A stretch of DNA of 64,000 bases from Triticum aestivum (GCF_018294505.1 NC_057812.1:63754494-63818493); one strand, 5' to 3'; counted from the first letter of the stretch, positions 33,973 through 46,401 are shown. The notes: generated from the sequence alone by a model not told the origin. Program-made: numbers and translations.

Positions 33973-34860
33973 GAGGATGAAAGACTGGGGAACGGAGAAC
34001 GCGGGCAGGTTACTACTTTCCTTTTGAGTCTCTGGGCGGGATGTATTTGTTTTCTTTCGTTTCCTATCACGTTTTTGGCCACGCCGGCGAGGTGCCAGCA
34101 CTACTGAAATAACTACAGGATAGCTGGCATGCAAATCCTAGGGCTACTAGCGTGGGGTCCCTGGATCAGCAGTCTAGAATACGCGGTACTCCTTTATTTC
34201 CCTCATTAATTTCATTAGTTTTTTAAAGGCATTTATTTCCTTCCTAGTGTAAAAAGTACACGGCATGATGTTTTAGTATGTATTTAATTGTTGCTAAAAG
34301 GTTAAGGGATATGTTTGGATTCTAACCAAATAGTATCTTACCATATGTAAACATGCTTGCGCGAGCTGCATCCTGCGATTGCCACGTGTTTCGACCGGGC
34401 CCGCGCACCACAACCCCCTCGAAAACCTTATTCCAGCCGATGAAGGGCTTGCCACACTTTTTTCTCCTATACACCGTGCGTTGACCACAACTCCACAGTA
34501 CCATCTCCTGTCTCTCTCTTTTTCCACAATCGATGTAATGCTCCTTCTCTCTCCCTGCCCGTCTACTTCACCGCTGAATTGAGTGTTGGCTTGAGACAGC
34601 CGTGGTGTGGAGACGCCGCTGCAGGGCCCTTTGAAGGAGAAGTTGCAAGGCCGGCGGGATTGGGGCGCGATGGCGGGTGCGTGGCACAGGAGCTACAAGG
34701 CCCCAGGTTCGCCACTCGCGGCAGCGCTCACCAGTGTCGCAAATGCATAATCTCGCCGGGGTGCTGCAACCCGGGGTCGGTGCTGTAATTGGTGGTCTCT
34801 TAGCAGCCACGGTTACTGCCAATCTAGCATTGGCCGATGTCTCGTCACACGCCGCCGCCG
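33973..34860. other. Upstream flank of the Alfin-like gene, no gene seen
   Basis: Presumed promoter and distal flank for the minus-strand gene up to about 34500, then GC-rich sequence that grades into tandem repeats. I see no conserved coding sequence. Confidence 0.5.
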
Positions 34861-35030
34861 GTGCTGCAAAATGGGTAGTGATAACGGCCGTCGTGCTGCA
34901 ACCGCAGAGTTTGCCGGCATCGTAGTCACGGCCGGTGCTGCAACCGTAGAGCATGCCGATGTCGTATCCACAGTCGGTGCTGCAACCACACAGCTCGCCG
35001 GTGCAACAGCCGCGGTCCATGCTGCAAGCC
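34861..35030. repeat. 42-bp imperfect tandem repeat (GTGCTGCAACC)
   Basis: GTGCTGCA recurs at 34861, 34893, 34935 and 34977, the last three spaced 42 bp apart, each followed by ACC, a variable stretch and GCCGG. Earlier single copies occur near 34760 and 34788. Confidence 0.75.
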
Positions 35031-35110
35031 TGCAACGAGGTGGTCGCAGCAGCCACCGTTGCTGCAACCGGATGGGGGCGGCCGCGACGATGCTTCGATG
35101 GCCACGGCGA

Positions 35111-35735
35111 TGGTTCAATGGACACGACGACGAGGCATGCTATGACGACATCGGCAGCCGTGGCGATGCTACAAGGCATGCTTCATTGGCCGCGGCGACG
35201 AGGCATACTTTGATGGTGTCGACGATAGTGACAATGCTTCAATGACCACCGCGATGGTTCTGTGGACACGACGATGAGGCATGCGATGACGGCATCAATG
35301 GTCATGGTGGTGCTACAAGGCATGCTTGAATGGCCGCAACGACGAGGCGTATTTCGATGGTGTCAACGGCCCTGGCGATGCTGCAACACGTGCTTCAATG
35401 GCTGCGGCAATGAGGCGTACTTCGATGGTGTCGGCGGCCGTGGTGATGCCACGAGGTGTGTTACAATGATTGTGGCGATGCTTCGACGACCACAACGATG
35501 GTTCGATGGACATGGCGACGAGGCATGCTACGACGACATCGACGGCTGAGGCGATGCTGCAAGGCATGCTTCAATGGCCGTGGCGATGAGGCGTACTTCG
35601 ATGGTGTCGACAGCCGTGGTGATGCTTCGACGACCACGAGGATGGTTCGATGGACACGGCGATGAGGCATGCTACGATGACATCGACGACCATGGCGATG
35701 CTGCAAGGCATGCTTCAATGTGAGTGGTGGCGAGG
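35111..35735. repeat. 144-bp tandem repeat with one enlarged unit
   Basis: TGGTTC-ATGGACACG-CGA-GAGGCATGC opens units at 35111, 35255, 35499 and 35643. Spacing is 144, 244 and 144 bp. The 244-bp unit has an extra 100 bp in which GAGGCGTA-TTCGATGGTGTC is doubled. Open frames here follow from the period being divisible by three and do not look like a real protein. Confidence 0.85.
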
Positions 35736-35907
35736 CATACTTCAATGGCGCCGACGGCCACGCCGATGCTTCGACAATGTCGATGGCCATAGCGATGTTG
35801 CGAGGCATGCCGCGGGGACGGGGCTTGCTTCAATGGCGTCGACGGCTGCAACTGTGAGGCGTGCTAGGACGTTAATGCAGATGCTACTCCCAGCAGTGTT
35901 AGTCACC

Positions 35908-36079
35908 CGCAACCACCAAGCTATCAGTTTAGGGCTGAGACCCAATCTAGATGCCAACACCGGTGGTGCTCGGCTAGGTGGGGTAATGTTAAGGCAGTTG
36001 GGAGAAGACCCTCACCTAGCCGAGCACCAACACATCTAGATTGGGTCTCAGCCCTAAACTGATAGCTTGCGGGTTGCGT
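35908..36079. repeat. 172-bp inverted repeat (hairpin)
   Basis: CTATCAGTTTAGGGCTGAGA with its continuation (35908-35980) is answered by its reverse complement (about 36009-36079), nearly perfect, around a loop of about 27 bases. A third, direct copy of GGTGCTCGGCTAGGTGGGGT with ATGTTAAGGCAGTTGG follows at 36082-36119. Confidence 0.9.
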
Positions 36080-36469
36080 GTGGTGCTCGGCTAGGTGGGG
36101 TCATGTTAAGGCAGTTGGTGACAAGTGGGATTCGACGACAGGGGTTGGGTACTCCCTTTGCATGTGGGTCGGCATCGTTGATGTCCAGCCCTAACCGAGG
36201 TAGTGCTATGGCATGGTGACTCCTCTCTTACATGGTATGTGCCAAGGTGCGAGCATTACGGTAGTGTGCTACTCTAGCAGCGGTGGCGTGTCTCTCTTGG
36301 ACGCCTAGGCGGCGACCCCAAGCAATCATAGCTATGCCACCGAAAATCAAATTTTATATTATTACTCTATTATTAATGTAAAAATATATAAGAGGTGTGA
36401 TCATATTCTTTATGAGGAATAATCATCAAAATTTAAAAGCAAATAAAATGTTCGGATTAAAACAACTAA
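36080..36469. other. No feature recognised
   Basis: Apart from the direct copy of the hairpin arm at its left edge, this is mixed then AT-rich sequence. Nothing recognised. Confidence 0.5.
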
Positions 36470-37552
36470 GGAGATCTCCAACGCGGACCCTCATATCGCC
36501 CGAATACATCCAGACCGTGCGGTCTGGACGTGTTGTGCCATCCAACACAGACCTATATCAGTCCACTAGGCAGACCGGACCGCTGCCACACTCGTGTCTG
36601 ACTGTCCTGGCCCACAAAAAAACCTTCATCACCCGAGCGCGCTTCCCGCCTGATACAGTCAGCACTGCTCCAGAGTGTCAGTGCCGCATTAATGCCCGGC
36701 CAGAGCGGATGCGACCTCTCACTGCTGCCGGCATTGAAGTGGTGCGCAGCCTAGAGAGCACAACCCATGCCGCTTCCCGGTGCAGACGACTACTCTGCAT
36801 TCAAAAGATAGCCCGTCGGTTCGCCGCCCCTACATTAACTATATGCGGTTATCGAGGAACCTACTCCGGCACCACCCGTCTGTCCGGCTGCCGCCCAACA
36901 TTGACTTCACTGTCATGGCCCATCGCCATCCGCCCGCTATATAAACACCATCCCAGACTGTAGCCACACTCATCGTCCTAGCTACTTCACTTTCTCCTCT
37001 TTGCACCACACCCTCTATGGCCTCCTCATGCTCCAAAGCCCTCGTGGGACACCCTATCCTCGACCAGAAGAAGGAGAGGACCTCCATTGCTGCTGGTTGG
37101 CTGGTCGGCTAGCAGATGGAGGCAGATGACGCCCCAATGGAGGATGAGGTGGCGCCACCCTCCTCGCCGGTGTGTGTGGTTTTCACCATTAGCGAGGCCT
37201 GTGCGCACTACATGAACATGTTGTGGGAGGAGGAGGAGGAGGCCAGGTTCCGACAAGTGTAGGCCGATCAGTCCTACAACCTCGGCATCCTCGAGGAGCA
37301 CCGGCGCGCGGAGGAGCTACTCGCCGTCGGGGCGACTATCATGATGGACATGGGCGCGGTGGAGCAGCAGGCACTGGTCGACTGCTACCGCTCTGCCCGC
37401 GACATCCCCCGCGACTGCTGGTGGTAATGCTTCCATTAGGAGGAATTGGCGGCCGCCTAAAAGGAGATCGACGAGGTGGTGAATGAGGTGTGTGGCAAGA
37501 GCAACAACAAGGAAGACATGACCCGCTCTACCATAGTCGCGCCTAGCCCGCT
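36470..37552 (+). mobile_element. DNA transposon fragment, cut on the right by an LTR
   Basis: It begins GGAGATCTCCAACGCGGACC, a start seen in many grass inverted-repeat transposons. It contains a decayed ORF and ends abruptly at the LTR start at 37553. The matching right end is not visible in the window. Superfamily not determined. Confidence 0.4.
37017..37550 (+). pseudogene. Decayed ORF with five in-frame stops
   Basis: The frame from ATG 37017 (MASSCSKALVGHPILDQKK) runs to 37550 and meets stops at 37110, 37260, 37425, 37437 and 37458, without frameshifts. Between them it stays protein-like: VCVVFTISEACAHYMNMLW, SYNLGILEEHRRAEELLAV, DCYRSARDIPRDCWW. It ends where the LTR begins. Family not recognised. 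Substitution-only decay suggests inactivation by point mutation. Confidence 0.55.
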
Positions 37553-38450
37553 GATACGTCTCTAACTTTTCTACTTTTCCTAACGCCTTTCCTCTTGTTT
37601 TGGACTCTAATTTGCATGATTTGAATGAAACTAACTCCGGACTGACGTTGTTTTCAGCAGAACTACCATGGTGTTTTTTTTGTGGAGAAATAAAAGTTTT
37701 CGAAATGGAACAAAACTTTGCGAGGATTTTTTATATCAATAATAAGAATTTCTGGAGCCAAGACCTGCCGGAGAGGGGCACCTAGGTGGGCACAACCCAC
37801 CAGGGCACACCCCCTTCTCTTGGTGCACCCTTGTGGGTTGTCCCCACCTGGTGACCCCTCTGACCCTCAAACCAACGCTATAAATTCCTATTTTTGGTGA
37901 AAAAATCAAGGAGAAAGAATTATGCTCCCCACGAGACGGAGCTGCCACCAAGCTCTGTTCTTCCTCGGGAGGGCAGATCTGGAGTCCATTTGGGGCTCCA
38001 GAGAGGGGGGTCTTAGTTCTTCGTCATCACCAACCCTTCGCCATCGCCAATTCCATGATGCTCCCCACCGGGAGTGAGTAATTCCTTCTTAGGCTCCCTG
38101 ATCGGTGAGGAGTTGGATGAGATTCATCATGTAATCGAGTTAGTTTTGTTAGGGCTTGATCCCTAGTATCTACTATATTCTTAGATTGATGTTGCTATGA
38201 CTTTGCCATGCTTGATGCTTGTCACTTTGGGCCCGGGTGCCATGATTTCAGATCTGAACCGTTTATGTTATCACCATTATATCCATGTACTAGATCCGAT
38301 CTTGCAAGTTATAGTCACCTACTTCGTGTTATGATCCGGTAACCCCGGAGTGACAATAACCGGGACTTCTTCCGATGATTACCGTAGTTTGTGGAGTTCA
38401 TGTATTCACTATGTGTTAATGCTTTGTTCCAGTTCTCTATTTAAGGGGGC
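37553..38450 (+). mobile_element. 5' fragment of a Gypsy LTR, interrupted by another element
   Basis: It begins TGATACGTCTCTAACTTTTC, similar at the very start to the TGATACGTCTCC LTRs but different afterwards. Its composition is that of an LTR with leader-like text (GAATTATGCTCCCCACGAG). It breaks off at 38450, where a complete foreign LTR starts. Its continuation is not in the window. Confidence 0.6.
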
Positions 38451-39976
38451 TGATACGTCTCCAACGTATCTATAATTTTTGATTGTTCCATGCTATTATA
38501 TTATCTGTTTTCGATGTTTAATGGGCTTTATTATAAACTTTTATATTATTTTTATAGCTAACCTACTAACCCAAGGCCCAGTGCAAAATTTTTTTTTTGC
38601 ATATTTTAGTGCTTCACAGCAAAGGAATATCAAACGGAATCCAAACGGAATGAAACCATCGGGAGAGTTATTTTTGGAACAAACGGATCCAGGGGACTTG
38701 GAGTAATCGTCAAGAAAGGAGCAAGGGGGCCACGAGGCAGGGAGGCGCGCCTGCCACCCCTGGGTGCGCCCCTCGCCCTCGTGGGCCCCTCGCAGCTCCA
38801 CCGACCTACTTCTTCCTCCTATATATATCTTTATACCCCAAAAAACATCAAGGAGCACCATGAAACCCTATTTCTACCGCCGCAACCTTTTGTACCCAAG
38901 AGATCCCATCTTGGGGCCTTTTCCGGAGCTCCGCCGGAGGGGGGTTCGATCATGGAGGGATTCTACATCAACACCATAGCCTCTCCGATGATGTGTGAGT
39001 AGTTTACCACAATCCTTCGGTTCCATAGTTCTCCTCGATCTTCTTGGAGATCTATTTGATGTAATTCTTTTTGCGGTGTGTTTGCCGAGATCAAATGAAT
39101 TGTGGGTTTTATGATCAAGATTATCTATGAACAATATTTGATTCTTCTATGAAATCATTTATGTATGATTTGTTATCTTTGCAAGTCTCTTCGAATTATC
39201 AGTTTGGTTTGGCCTACTAGATTGATTTTTCTTGCAATGGGAGAAGTGCTTAGCTTTGGGTTCATTCTTGCGGTGTCCTTTCCTAGAGACAGCAGGGGCA
39301 GCAACGCATGTATTGTATTGTTGCCATCGAGGATAAAAAGATGGGGTTTATATCTTATTGCTTGAGTTTATCCCTCTACATCATGTCATCTTGCCTAATG
39401 TGTTACTCTGTTCTTATGAACTTAATACTCTAGATACATGCTGGATAGCGGTCGATGTATGGAGTAGTAGTAGTAGATGCAGAATCGTTCGGGTCTACTT
39501 GTCGGGGACGTGATGCCTATATACATGATCATGCCTAGATATTCTCATAATTATGCACTTTTCTATCAATTGCTCGACCGTAATTTGTTTACCCACCGTA
39601 ATACTTATGCTATCTTGAGAGAAGCCACTAGTGAAACCTATGGTCCCCGGGTCTATTTTCCATGATATAAGTTTCCAATCTATTTTATTTTGCAATCTTT
39701 ATTTTCCAATCTATATAATAAGAATACCGAAAAATATTTATCTTATTATCTCTATCAGATCTCACTCTCGTAAGTGACAGTGAAGGGATTGACAACCCCT
39801 TTATCATGTTGGTTGCGACGTTCTTATTTGTTTGTGTAGGTGCGAGGTGACTTGCGTGTAGTCTCCTACCGGATTGATACCTTTGTTCTCAAAAACTAAG
39901 CAATATACTTACGCTACTTTGCTGCATCACCCTTTCCTCTTCAAGGGAAAACCAACGCAGTGCTCAAGAGGTAGCA
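38451..39976 (+). repeat. 5' LTR, 1526 bp
   Basis: It starts TGATACGTCTCCAACG and ends CTCAAGAGGTAGCA. CTCCTATATATATC near 38816 is a likely TATA region. Compared with the partner LTR it lacks 47 bp after CCATAGTT near 39029. Confidence 0.9.
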
Positions 39977-40207
39977 AGAAGGATTTTTGGAACCGTTGCC
40001 GGGGATATCTACGCACAAGTCAAGACATACCAAGTACCTATCACGAACTCTTATCCCTCGCATTACATTATTTGCCATTTGCCTCTCGTTTTCCTCTCCC
40101 CCACTTCACCTTTGACTTTTCTTTGCCTTCTTCCGGTATGTATCTTTGTTTGTGCTTCCATGTGCCTTCTATTTGCTTGCATCTTTTCTTGCTAAAAATC
40201 TATTGAT

Positions 40208-41729
40208 ATGGATCCACTTAAAGTGTTCTACTTGGATCATCTTCGATCCTTATGCGCTCGTGCTAAAACCCCAACTAGCCTAGTTCAGGGGAAATCTTTA
40301 GATGAGCATGCTCATTTTGTGCGTCACCGTTTGTCTGAAAAGGGGAGACTCTTATGGGATCAAATAAACAGATTGATATGTTATGCTTGGAATCTTTGTG
40401 AAATTTATGATTTTACTTGTTGATCTAAGAACCCTAAAAAACACCTCCCCTACCTATGTGAGTTTAATGATAACGGAATCTTATCTTCTTATGCAAAGGG
40501 TGTTTATAGTTACTACGTTATCGAACTAATTGTAGAATTTGTTGCTTTATAAGGATGCTTATGAAGTTTCTTATTTCATTGAAAAGTATGATTTTACCCT
40601 CTACGAATCTGAAAATTTTGACATACTTAAATATTTCTACGAAAACTATGCTCATAATGTCTATGTCAAAGAATTTATTGAAAGAATGACCGTTCCTCCG
40701 GAAGAAAATAATGATATGCAAGAATCTATAGATAATTATGATTCCGATGATTTGATTGAAATATCCCTTGATGAACATGATTCTTGCTATTCTTGTGGCC
40801 ATGATGCCAATATTTATGAAGATGAATTTGCTATAGTTCCTTATGTTAAACATGAGATCGTTGCTATTGCAGAAAATAATGATATGCAAGAATCTATAGA
40901 TAATTATGATTCCGATGATTTGATTGAAATATCCCTTGATGAACATGATGCTTGCTATTCTTGTGGCCATGATGCCAATATTTATGAAGATGAATTTGCT
41001 ATAGTTCCTTATGTTAAACATGAGATCGTTGCTATTGCACCCATATTTGATAGTTCCTTCGAAGAAAAGCATGATTGCAATGATGCTATTATAAATTCTC
41101 TTAATGTCAATTGTGTTAATGATATGCAAAACCTCAAGCTTGGGGATGCTAGTTTTGCTATGACTACTATTTGTTGCAATGATCATGATTGGGGTGATTC
41201 TTCTCTTGATCTTGAAAATTTATTTAAGCCCCATGATGAATATGAGATTGATAATAGTGTTTGAAATATTATTGAAAGTGGGTATGGAAAAGTGTCAACT
41301 TTAGATCCCACATATTTGGAGAATGTTCAATCTTATGAAGTTTTTGATAAAAGTGGGTTTGGAGAGGTCATGACTTTAGTTAATGTTAATCCCACTATTT
41401 TGGAAGAGTGTCAACTTTGCATACATGTGGATCATGCTAACAATATGTTTTGTGATAGCTATATTATTGAATTTGATTATGATCCTACATGTAATTATTA
41501 TGAGAGAGGAAAATATGGTTGTATAAATTTTCATGTTACTAAATTACCTCTTGTTATGTTGAGATTGCTATTGTTTCTTTCCGCTTCCTTGCATATGCTA
41601 GTTTTTTCTTTCCTTGATAATTTGTTTTCCTATAAGATGCCTATGCATAGAAAGTATGTTAGACTTAGATGTGTTTGTCACGTGTTTTACGATGCTCTCT
41701 TTGTGCTTCAATTCTTGTCCTTCATGTGA
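40208..41729 (+). pseudogene. Gag-like ORF of the non-autonomous element
   Basis: The first part (MDPLKVFYLDHLRSLCARAK) ends at a TGA at 40421. Similar protein-like sequence continues, the frame shifts by one base between about 40511 and 40545, runs to a TGA at 41262, and continues in frame to 41729. The protein is acidic, rich in Asp, Glu, Tyr and Asn, and contains a 56-residue direct repeat. No zinc knuckle or enzymatic motif is visible. A structural role as a gag substitute is inferred from its place behind the primer site. Three lesions make it inactive as it stands. Confidence 0.75.
40704..41039 (+). repeat. 168-bp tandem duplication inside the gag-like ORF
   Basis: GAAAATAATGATATGCAAGA starts at 40704 and again at 40872. 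The two 168-bp units are almost identical; I see one difference (TCT against GCT, Ser to Ala). It duplicates 56 residues, from ENNDMQESIDNYDSDDLIE to VKHEIVAIA, and preserves frame. Confidence 0.95.
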
Positions 41730-44513
41730 GCATCATCGAACTTGTCAATGCCTAGCTAGGGGCGTTAAACGATAGCGCTTGTTGGGAGGCAACAAAATTT
41801 TATTTTTTTTCTTGCTTTTTGGTTCTGTTTAGTAATAAATAATTAATCTAGCCTCTGTTTAGATGTGGTTTCATGCTTTTAATTAGTGTTTGTGCCAAGT
41901 AGAACCTTTGGGAAGACTTGGGGAAGTTTTTGCGATCTTGCTGTAAAAACAGAAACTTTAGAGCTCACGAGATTTGCTGTCATTTTTTACTGGAGAGTGC
42001 GATTAAGTTGATTATTTTTGGAGATGATTAATAGACAAATTCCTAGAGTCCACAAATTTATTTCAGAATTGTTGGGGTTACATAAGTATTCGAAACCTAC
42101 AGATTACAGCAGACTGTTCTGTTTTTGACATATTCTATTTTTCGTGTGTTCTTTGCTTATTTTGATGAATCTATGGCTAGTATCGGAGGGGATGAACCAT
42201 AGAGAAGTTGGAATACAGTAGTTTTAACACCAATATAAATAAATAATGAGTTCATTAAAGTACCGTACGTGGTGGTTTGTTTTCTTATACTAACGGAGCT
42301 CATGAGATTTTCTGTTGAGTTTTGTGTTGTGAAGTTTTCAAGTTTTCGGTAAAGATTTGATGGATTATGGAATAAGGAGTGGCAAGAGAATAAGCTTGGG
42401 GATGCCCAAGGCACTCAAAGGTAAAATTCAAGGACAACCAAAAGCCTAAGCTTGGGGATGCCCCGGAAGGCATCCTCTCTTTCGTCTTCGTCCATCGGTA
42501 ACTTTACTTGAGGCTATATTTTTATTCACCACACGATATGTGTTTTGCTTGGAGCATCTTGTATGATTCGAGTCTTTGATTTTTAGTTTACCACAATAAT
42601 CCTTTTTGTACACACCATTTGGGAGAGACACACATGAATCGGAATTTATTAGAATACTCCATGTGCTTCACTTATATCTTTTGAGCTAGATAATTTGCTC
42701 TAGTGCTTCACTTATATCTTTTAGAGCACGGTGGTGGTTTTATTTTATAGAAATTATTGATCTCTCATGCTTAACTTGTGTTATTTTGAGAGTCCTTTAT
42801 AACAGCATGGTAATTTTCTTTGGCTATAAAATTGGTCCTAATATGATAGGCATCCAAGATTGGTATAATACAAACTTTCATAAAAAGGTGCATTGAATAC
42901 TATGAGAAGTTTGATACCTGATAATTGTTTTGAGATATAAAGATGGTGATATTAGATTTGTGCTAGTTGAGTAGTTGTGAGTTTTATAAATACTTGTGTT
43001 CAAGATTTCAAGTCCCGTAGCATGCACTTATGGTAACCGTTGTGTAACAAATTTGAAACATGAGGTGTTCTTTGATTGTCTTCCTTATGAGTGGCGGTCG
43101 GGGACGAGCGATGGTCTTTTCCTACCAATCTATCCCCCTAGGAGCATGCATGTAATGGTTGGTTTTTGATGACTTGTAGATTTTTATACGCACTCTCACC
43201 TTTCCATCATTGCTAGCCTCTTCAGTACTGTGCATTGCCCTTTCTCACCTTGAGAGTTGGTGCAAACTTCGCCGGTGCATCCAAACCCCGTGATATGATA
43301 CGCTCTATCACACATAAACCTATTTATATCTTCCTCAAAACAGCCACCATACCTACCTATTATGGCATTTCCATAGCCATTCCGAGATATATTGCCATGC
43401 AACTTTCCACCGTTTCATTTATGACACGCTTCATCATTGTCATATTTCCTTGCATGATCCTATAGTTGACATCATATTTGTGGCAAAGCCACCATGCATA
43501 ATTTATCATACATGTCACTCTTGATTCATTGCCCTTCCCGGTACACCGTCGGAGGCATTCATATAGAGTCATATTTTGTTCTAGTAACGAGTTCTAATCA
43601 TTGAGTTGTAAATAAATAGAAGTGTGATTATCATCATTAATAGAGCATTGTCCCAAATAAAAAAAGGAGAAGGCCAAATAAAAAAAGGAAAGGCCCAAAA
43701 AAAGAAAAGAAGAGAAAAAAAGAGACAATGCTACTATCTTTTTTTCCACACTTCTGCTTCAAAGTAGCACCATGATCTTTATGATAGAGAGTCTCTTGTT
43801 TTGTCACTTTCATATACTAGTGGGAATTTTTCATTATAGAAATTGGCTTGTATATTCCAAAAATGGGCTTCCTCAAATGCCCTAGGTCTTCGTGAGCAAG
43901 AAAGTTGGATGAACACCCACTTAGTTTCTTTTGTTGAGCTTTCATACATTTATAGCTCTAGTGCATCCATTGCATGGCAATCCCTACTCCTTGCATTGAC
44001 ATCAATTGATGGGCATCTCCCTAGCCCGTTGATTAGCCGCGTCGATGTGAGAGTTTCTCCTTTTTTGTCTTCTCGACATAACCCCCATCATTATATTCTA
44101 TTCCACCCATAGTGCTATATCCATGGCTCACACTCATGTATTGCGTGAAAATTGAAAAAAGTTTGAGACTACTAAAGTATGAAACAATTGCTTGGCTTGT
44201 CATCGGGGTTGTGCATGATGAGAGCATTCTTGTGTGAGAAAATGGAGCATGACCAAACTATATGATTTTGTAGGGATGAACTTTCTTTGGCCATGTTATT
44301 TTTAGAAGACATGATTGCTTAGTTAGTATGCTTGAAGTATTATTATTTTTATGTCAATATTAAACTTTTTTCTTGAATCTTTCGGATATGAATATTCATG
44401 CCACAATAAAGAAAATTACATTGAGAATTATGCTAGGTAGCATTCCACATCAAAAATTCTATTTTTATCATTTACCAACTCGAGGATGAGCAGGAATTAA
44501 GCTTGGAGATGCT
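41730..44513 (+). other. Non-coding 3' region of the Gypsy element
   Basis: AT-rich, with only short frames on both strands. It ends in GCTTGGAGATGC just before the LTR, in the position of the polypurine tract. AAAAAAGGAGAAGGCC-type purine text near 43660-43720 is a local low-complexity tract. Confidence 0.6.
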
Positions 44514-45887
44514 TGATACATCTCCAACGTATCTATAATTTTTGATTGTTCCATGCTATTATATTATCTATTCTGGATGTTTTATGGGCTTTATTATACA
44601 CTTTTATATTATTTTTGGGACTATCCTACTAACCCAACGCCCAATGCAAATTGTTGTTTTTTGCCTATTTCAGTGTTTCGCAGAAAAGGAATATCAAACG
44701 GAATCCAAACGGAATGAAACCTTCGGGGGAGTTATTTTTGGAACAAATATGATCCAGGGCACTTGGAGTAGACGTCAAGAAAGGAGCGAGGAGGCCATGA
44801 GGTAGGGAGGCGCGCCTGCACACCCTGGGCGCGCCCCCCACCCTCGTAGGCCCCTCGCAGCTCCACCGACCTACTTCTTCCTCCTATATATATATATATC
44901 TATATACCCCAAAAACATCCAGGAGCACCATGAAACCCTATTTCCACCACTGCAACCTTCTGTACCCAAGAGATCCCATCTTGGGGCCTTTTTCGGAGCT
45001 CCGCCGGAGGGGGAATCGATCACAGAGGGCTTTTACATCAACACCATAGCCTCTTCGATGATGTGTGAGTAGTTTACCACACACCTTCGGGTCCATAGTT
45101 ATTAGCTAGATGGCTTGTTCTCTCTCTTTGGATCTCAATACAAAGTTCTCCTCGATTTTCTTGGAGATCTATTCGATGTAATTCTTTTTGCGGTGTGTTT
45201 GTCGAGATCCGGTGAATTGTGGGTTTATGATCAAGATTATCCATGAACAATATTTGATTCTTCTCTGAAATATTTTATGTATGATTTTTTATCTTTGCAA
45301 GTCTCTTTGAATTATCAGTTTGGTTTGGCCTACTAGATTGATCTTTCTTGCAATGGGAGAAGTGCTTAGCTTTCGGTTCAATCTTGCGGTGTCCTTTCCC
45401 AGTGACAGCAGGGGTAGCAAGGCACGTATTGTATTATTGCCATCGAGGATAAAAAGATGGGGTTTATATCATATTTCTTGAGTTTATCCCTCTACATCAT
45501 GTCATCTTGCCTAATGCATTACTCTGGTCTTATGAACTTAATACTCTAGATGCATGCTGGATAGTGGTCGATGTGTGGATTAATAGTAGTAGATACATAA
45601 TAGTTTCGGTCTACTTGTCGCGGACGTGATGCCTATATACATGATCATATCTATATATTCTCATAATTATGCACTTTTATATCAATCGCTCGACAGTAAT
45701 TTGTTTACCCACCGTAATACTTATGTTATCTTGAGAGAAGCCACTAGTGAAACCTATGGCCCCGGGCCTATTTTCCATCATATAAGTTTACAATCTATTT
45801 TATTTTCCAATCTATATAATAAAAATACCAAAAATATTTATCTTATTATCTCTATCAAATCTCTCTCTCGTAAGTGACAATGAAGGG
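44514..45887 (+). repeat. 3' LTR, truncated by insertion
   Basis: It starts TGATACATCTCCAACGTATC and follows the 5' LTR to CTCGTAAGTGACAATGAAGGG. The Fatima-type LTR then begins. The last roughly 150 bp of the LTR should lie beyond the inserted element, but I do not find them in the window. Confidence 0.88.
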
Positions 45888-46375
45888 TGAGGGAGTCCTG
45901 GATTAGGGGGTGTTCGGGTAGCCGGACTATACCTTCAGCCGAACTCCTGGACTATGAAGATACAAGATTGAAGACTTCGTCCCATGTCCGGATGGGACTT
46001 TCCTTGGCGTGGAAGGCAAGCTTGGCGATGCGGATATTCAAGATCTCCTACCATTGTAACCGACTCTATGTAACCCTAGCTAACCCTATCCGGTGTCTAT
46101 ATAAACCGGAGGGTTGTAGTCCATAGGCAATCAACTCCATATACAACAATCATACCATAGGCTAGCTTCTAGGGTTTAGCCTCCTTGATCTCGTGGTAGA
46201 TCTACTCTTGTACTAACCATATCATCAATATTAATCAAGCAGGACGTAGGGTTTTACCTCCATCAAGAGGGCCCGAACCTGGGTAAAACATCGTGTTCCC
46301 TGCCTCCTGTTACCATCCGGCCTAGACGCACAGTTCGGGACCCCTACCCGAGATCCGCCGGTTTTGACACCGACA
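45888..46375 (+). repeat. Fatima-type 5' LTR, 488 bp
   Basis: TG...CA ends (TGAGGGAGTCC to CACCGACA). GTCTATATAAACCGG near 46097 is a good TATA box. The sequence after 46375 (TTGGTGCTTTCATTGAG) is the presumed primer-site region. Confidence 0.9.
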
Positions 46376-46401
46376 TTGGTGCTTTCATTGAGAGTTCCTC
46401 T

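Larger units (their letters stand above)
38451..45887 (+). mobile_element. Non-autonomous Gypsy retrotransposon
   Basis: The order is 5' LTR 38451-39976, primer-site region beginning near 39986 (TGGAACCGTTGCCGGGGA), a gag-like pseudogene 40208-41729, a long non-coding 3' region, and a 3' LTR from 44514. AAGCTTGGGGATGCC recurs near 42390 and 42448, and a variant directly precedes the 3' LTR. No protease, reverse transcriptase or integrase frame exists in the 4.5-kb interior, so the element would need enzymes in trans. The 3' LTR is cut at 45887 by a Fatima-type element. Confidence 0.85.

Noticed and set aside
34568..35808. Several overlapping frames of 85-203 codons on both strands
   Set aside because: They coincide with 42-bp and 144-bp tandem repeats whose periods are multiples of three, and no family resemblance is visible.
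40518..41186. 222-codon minus-strand frame rich in Ile and Phe
   Set aside because: It is the antisense shadow of the duplicated gag-like ORF, whose acidic AT-rich codons avoid stops on the other strand.
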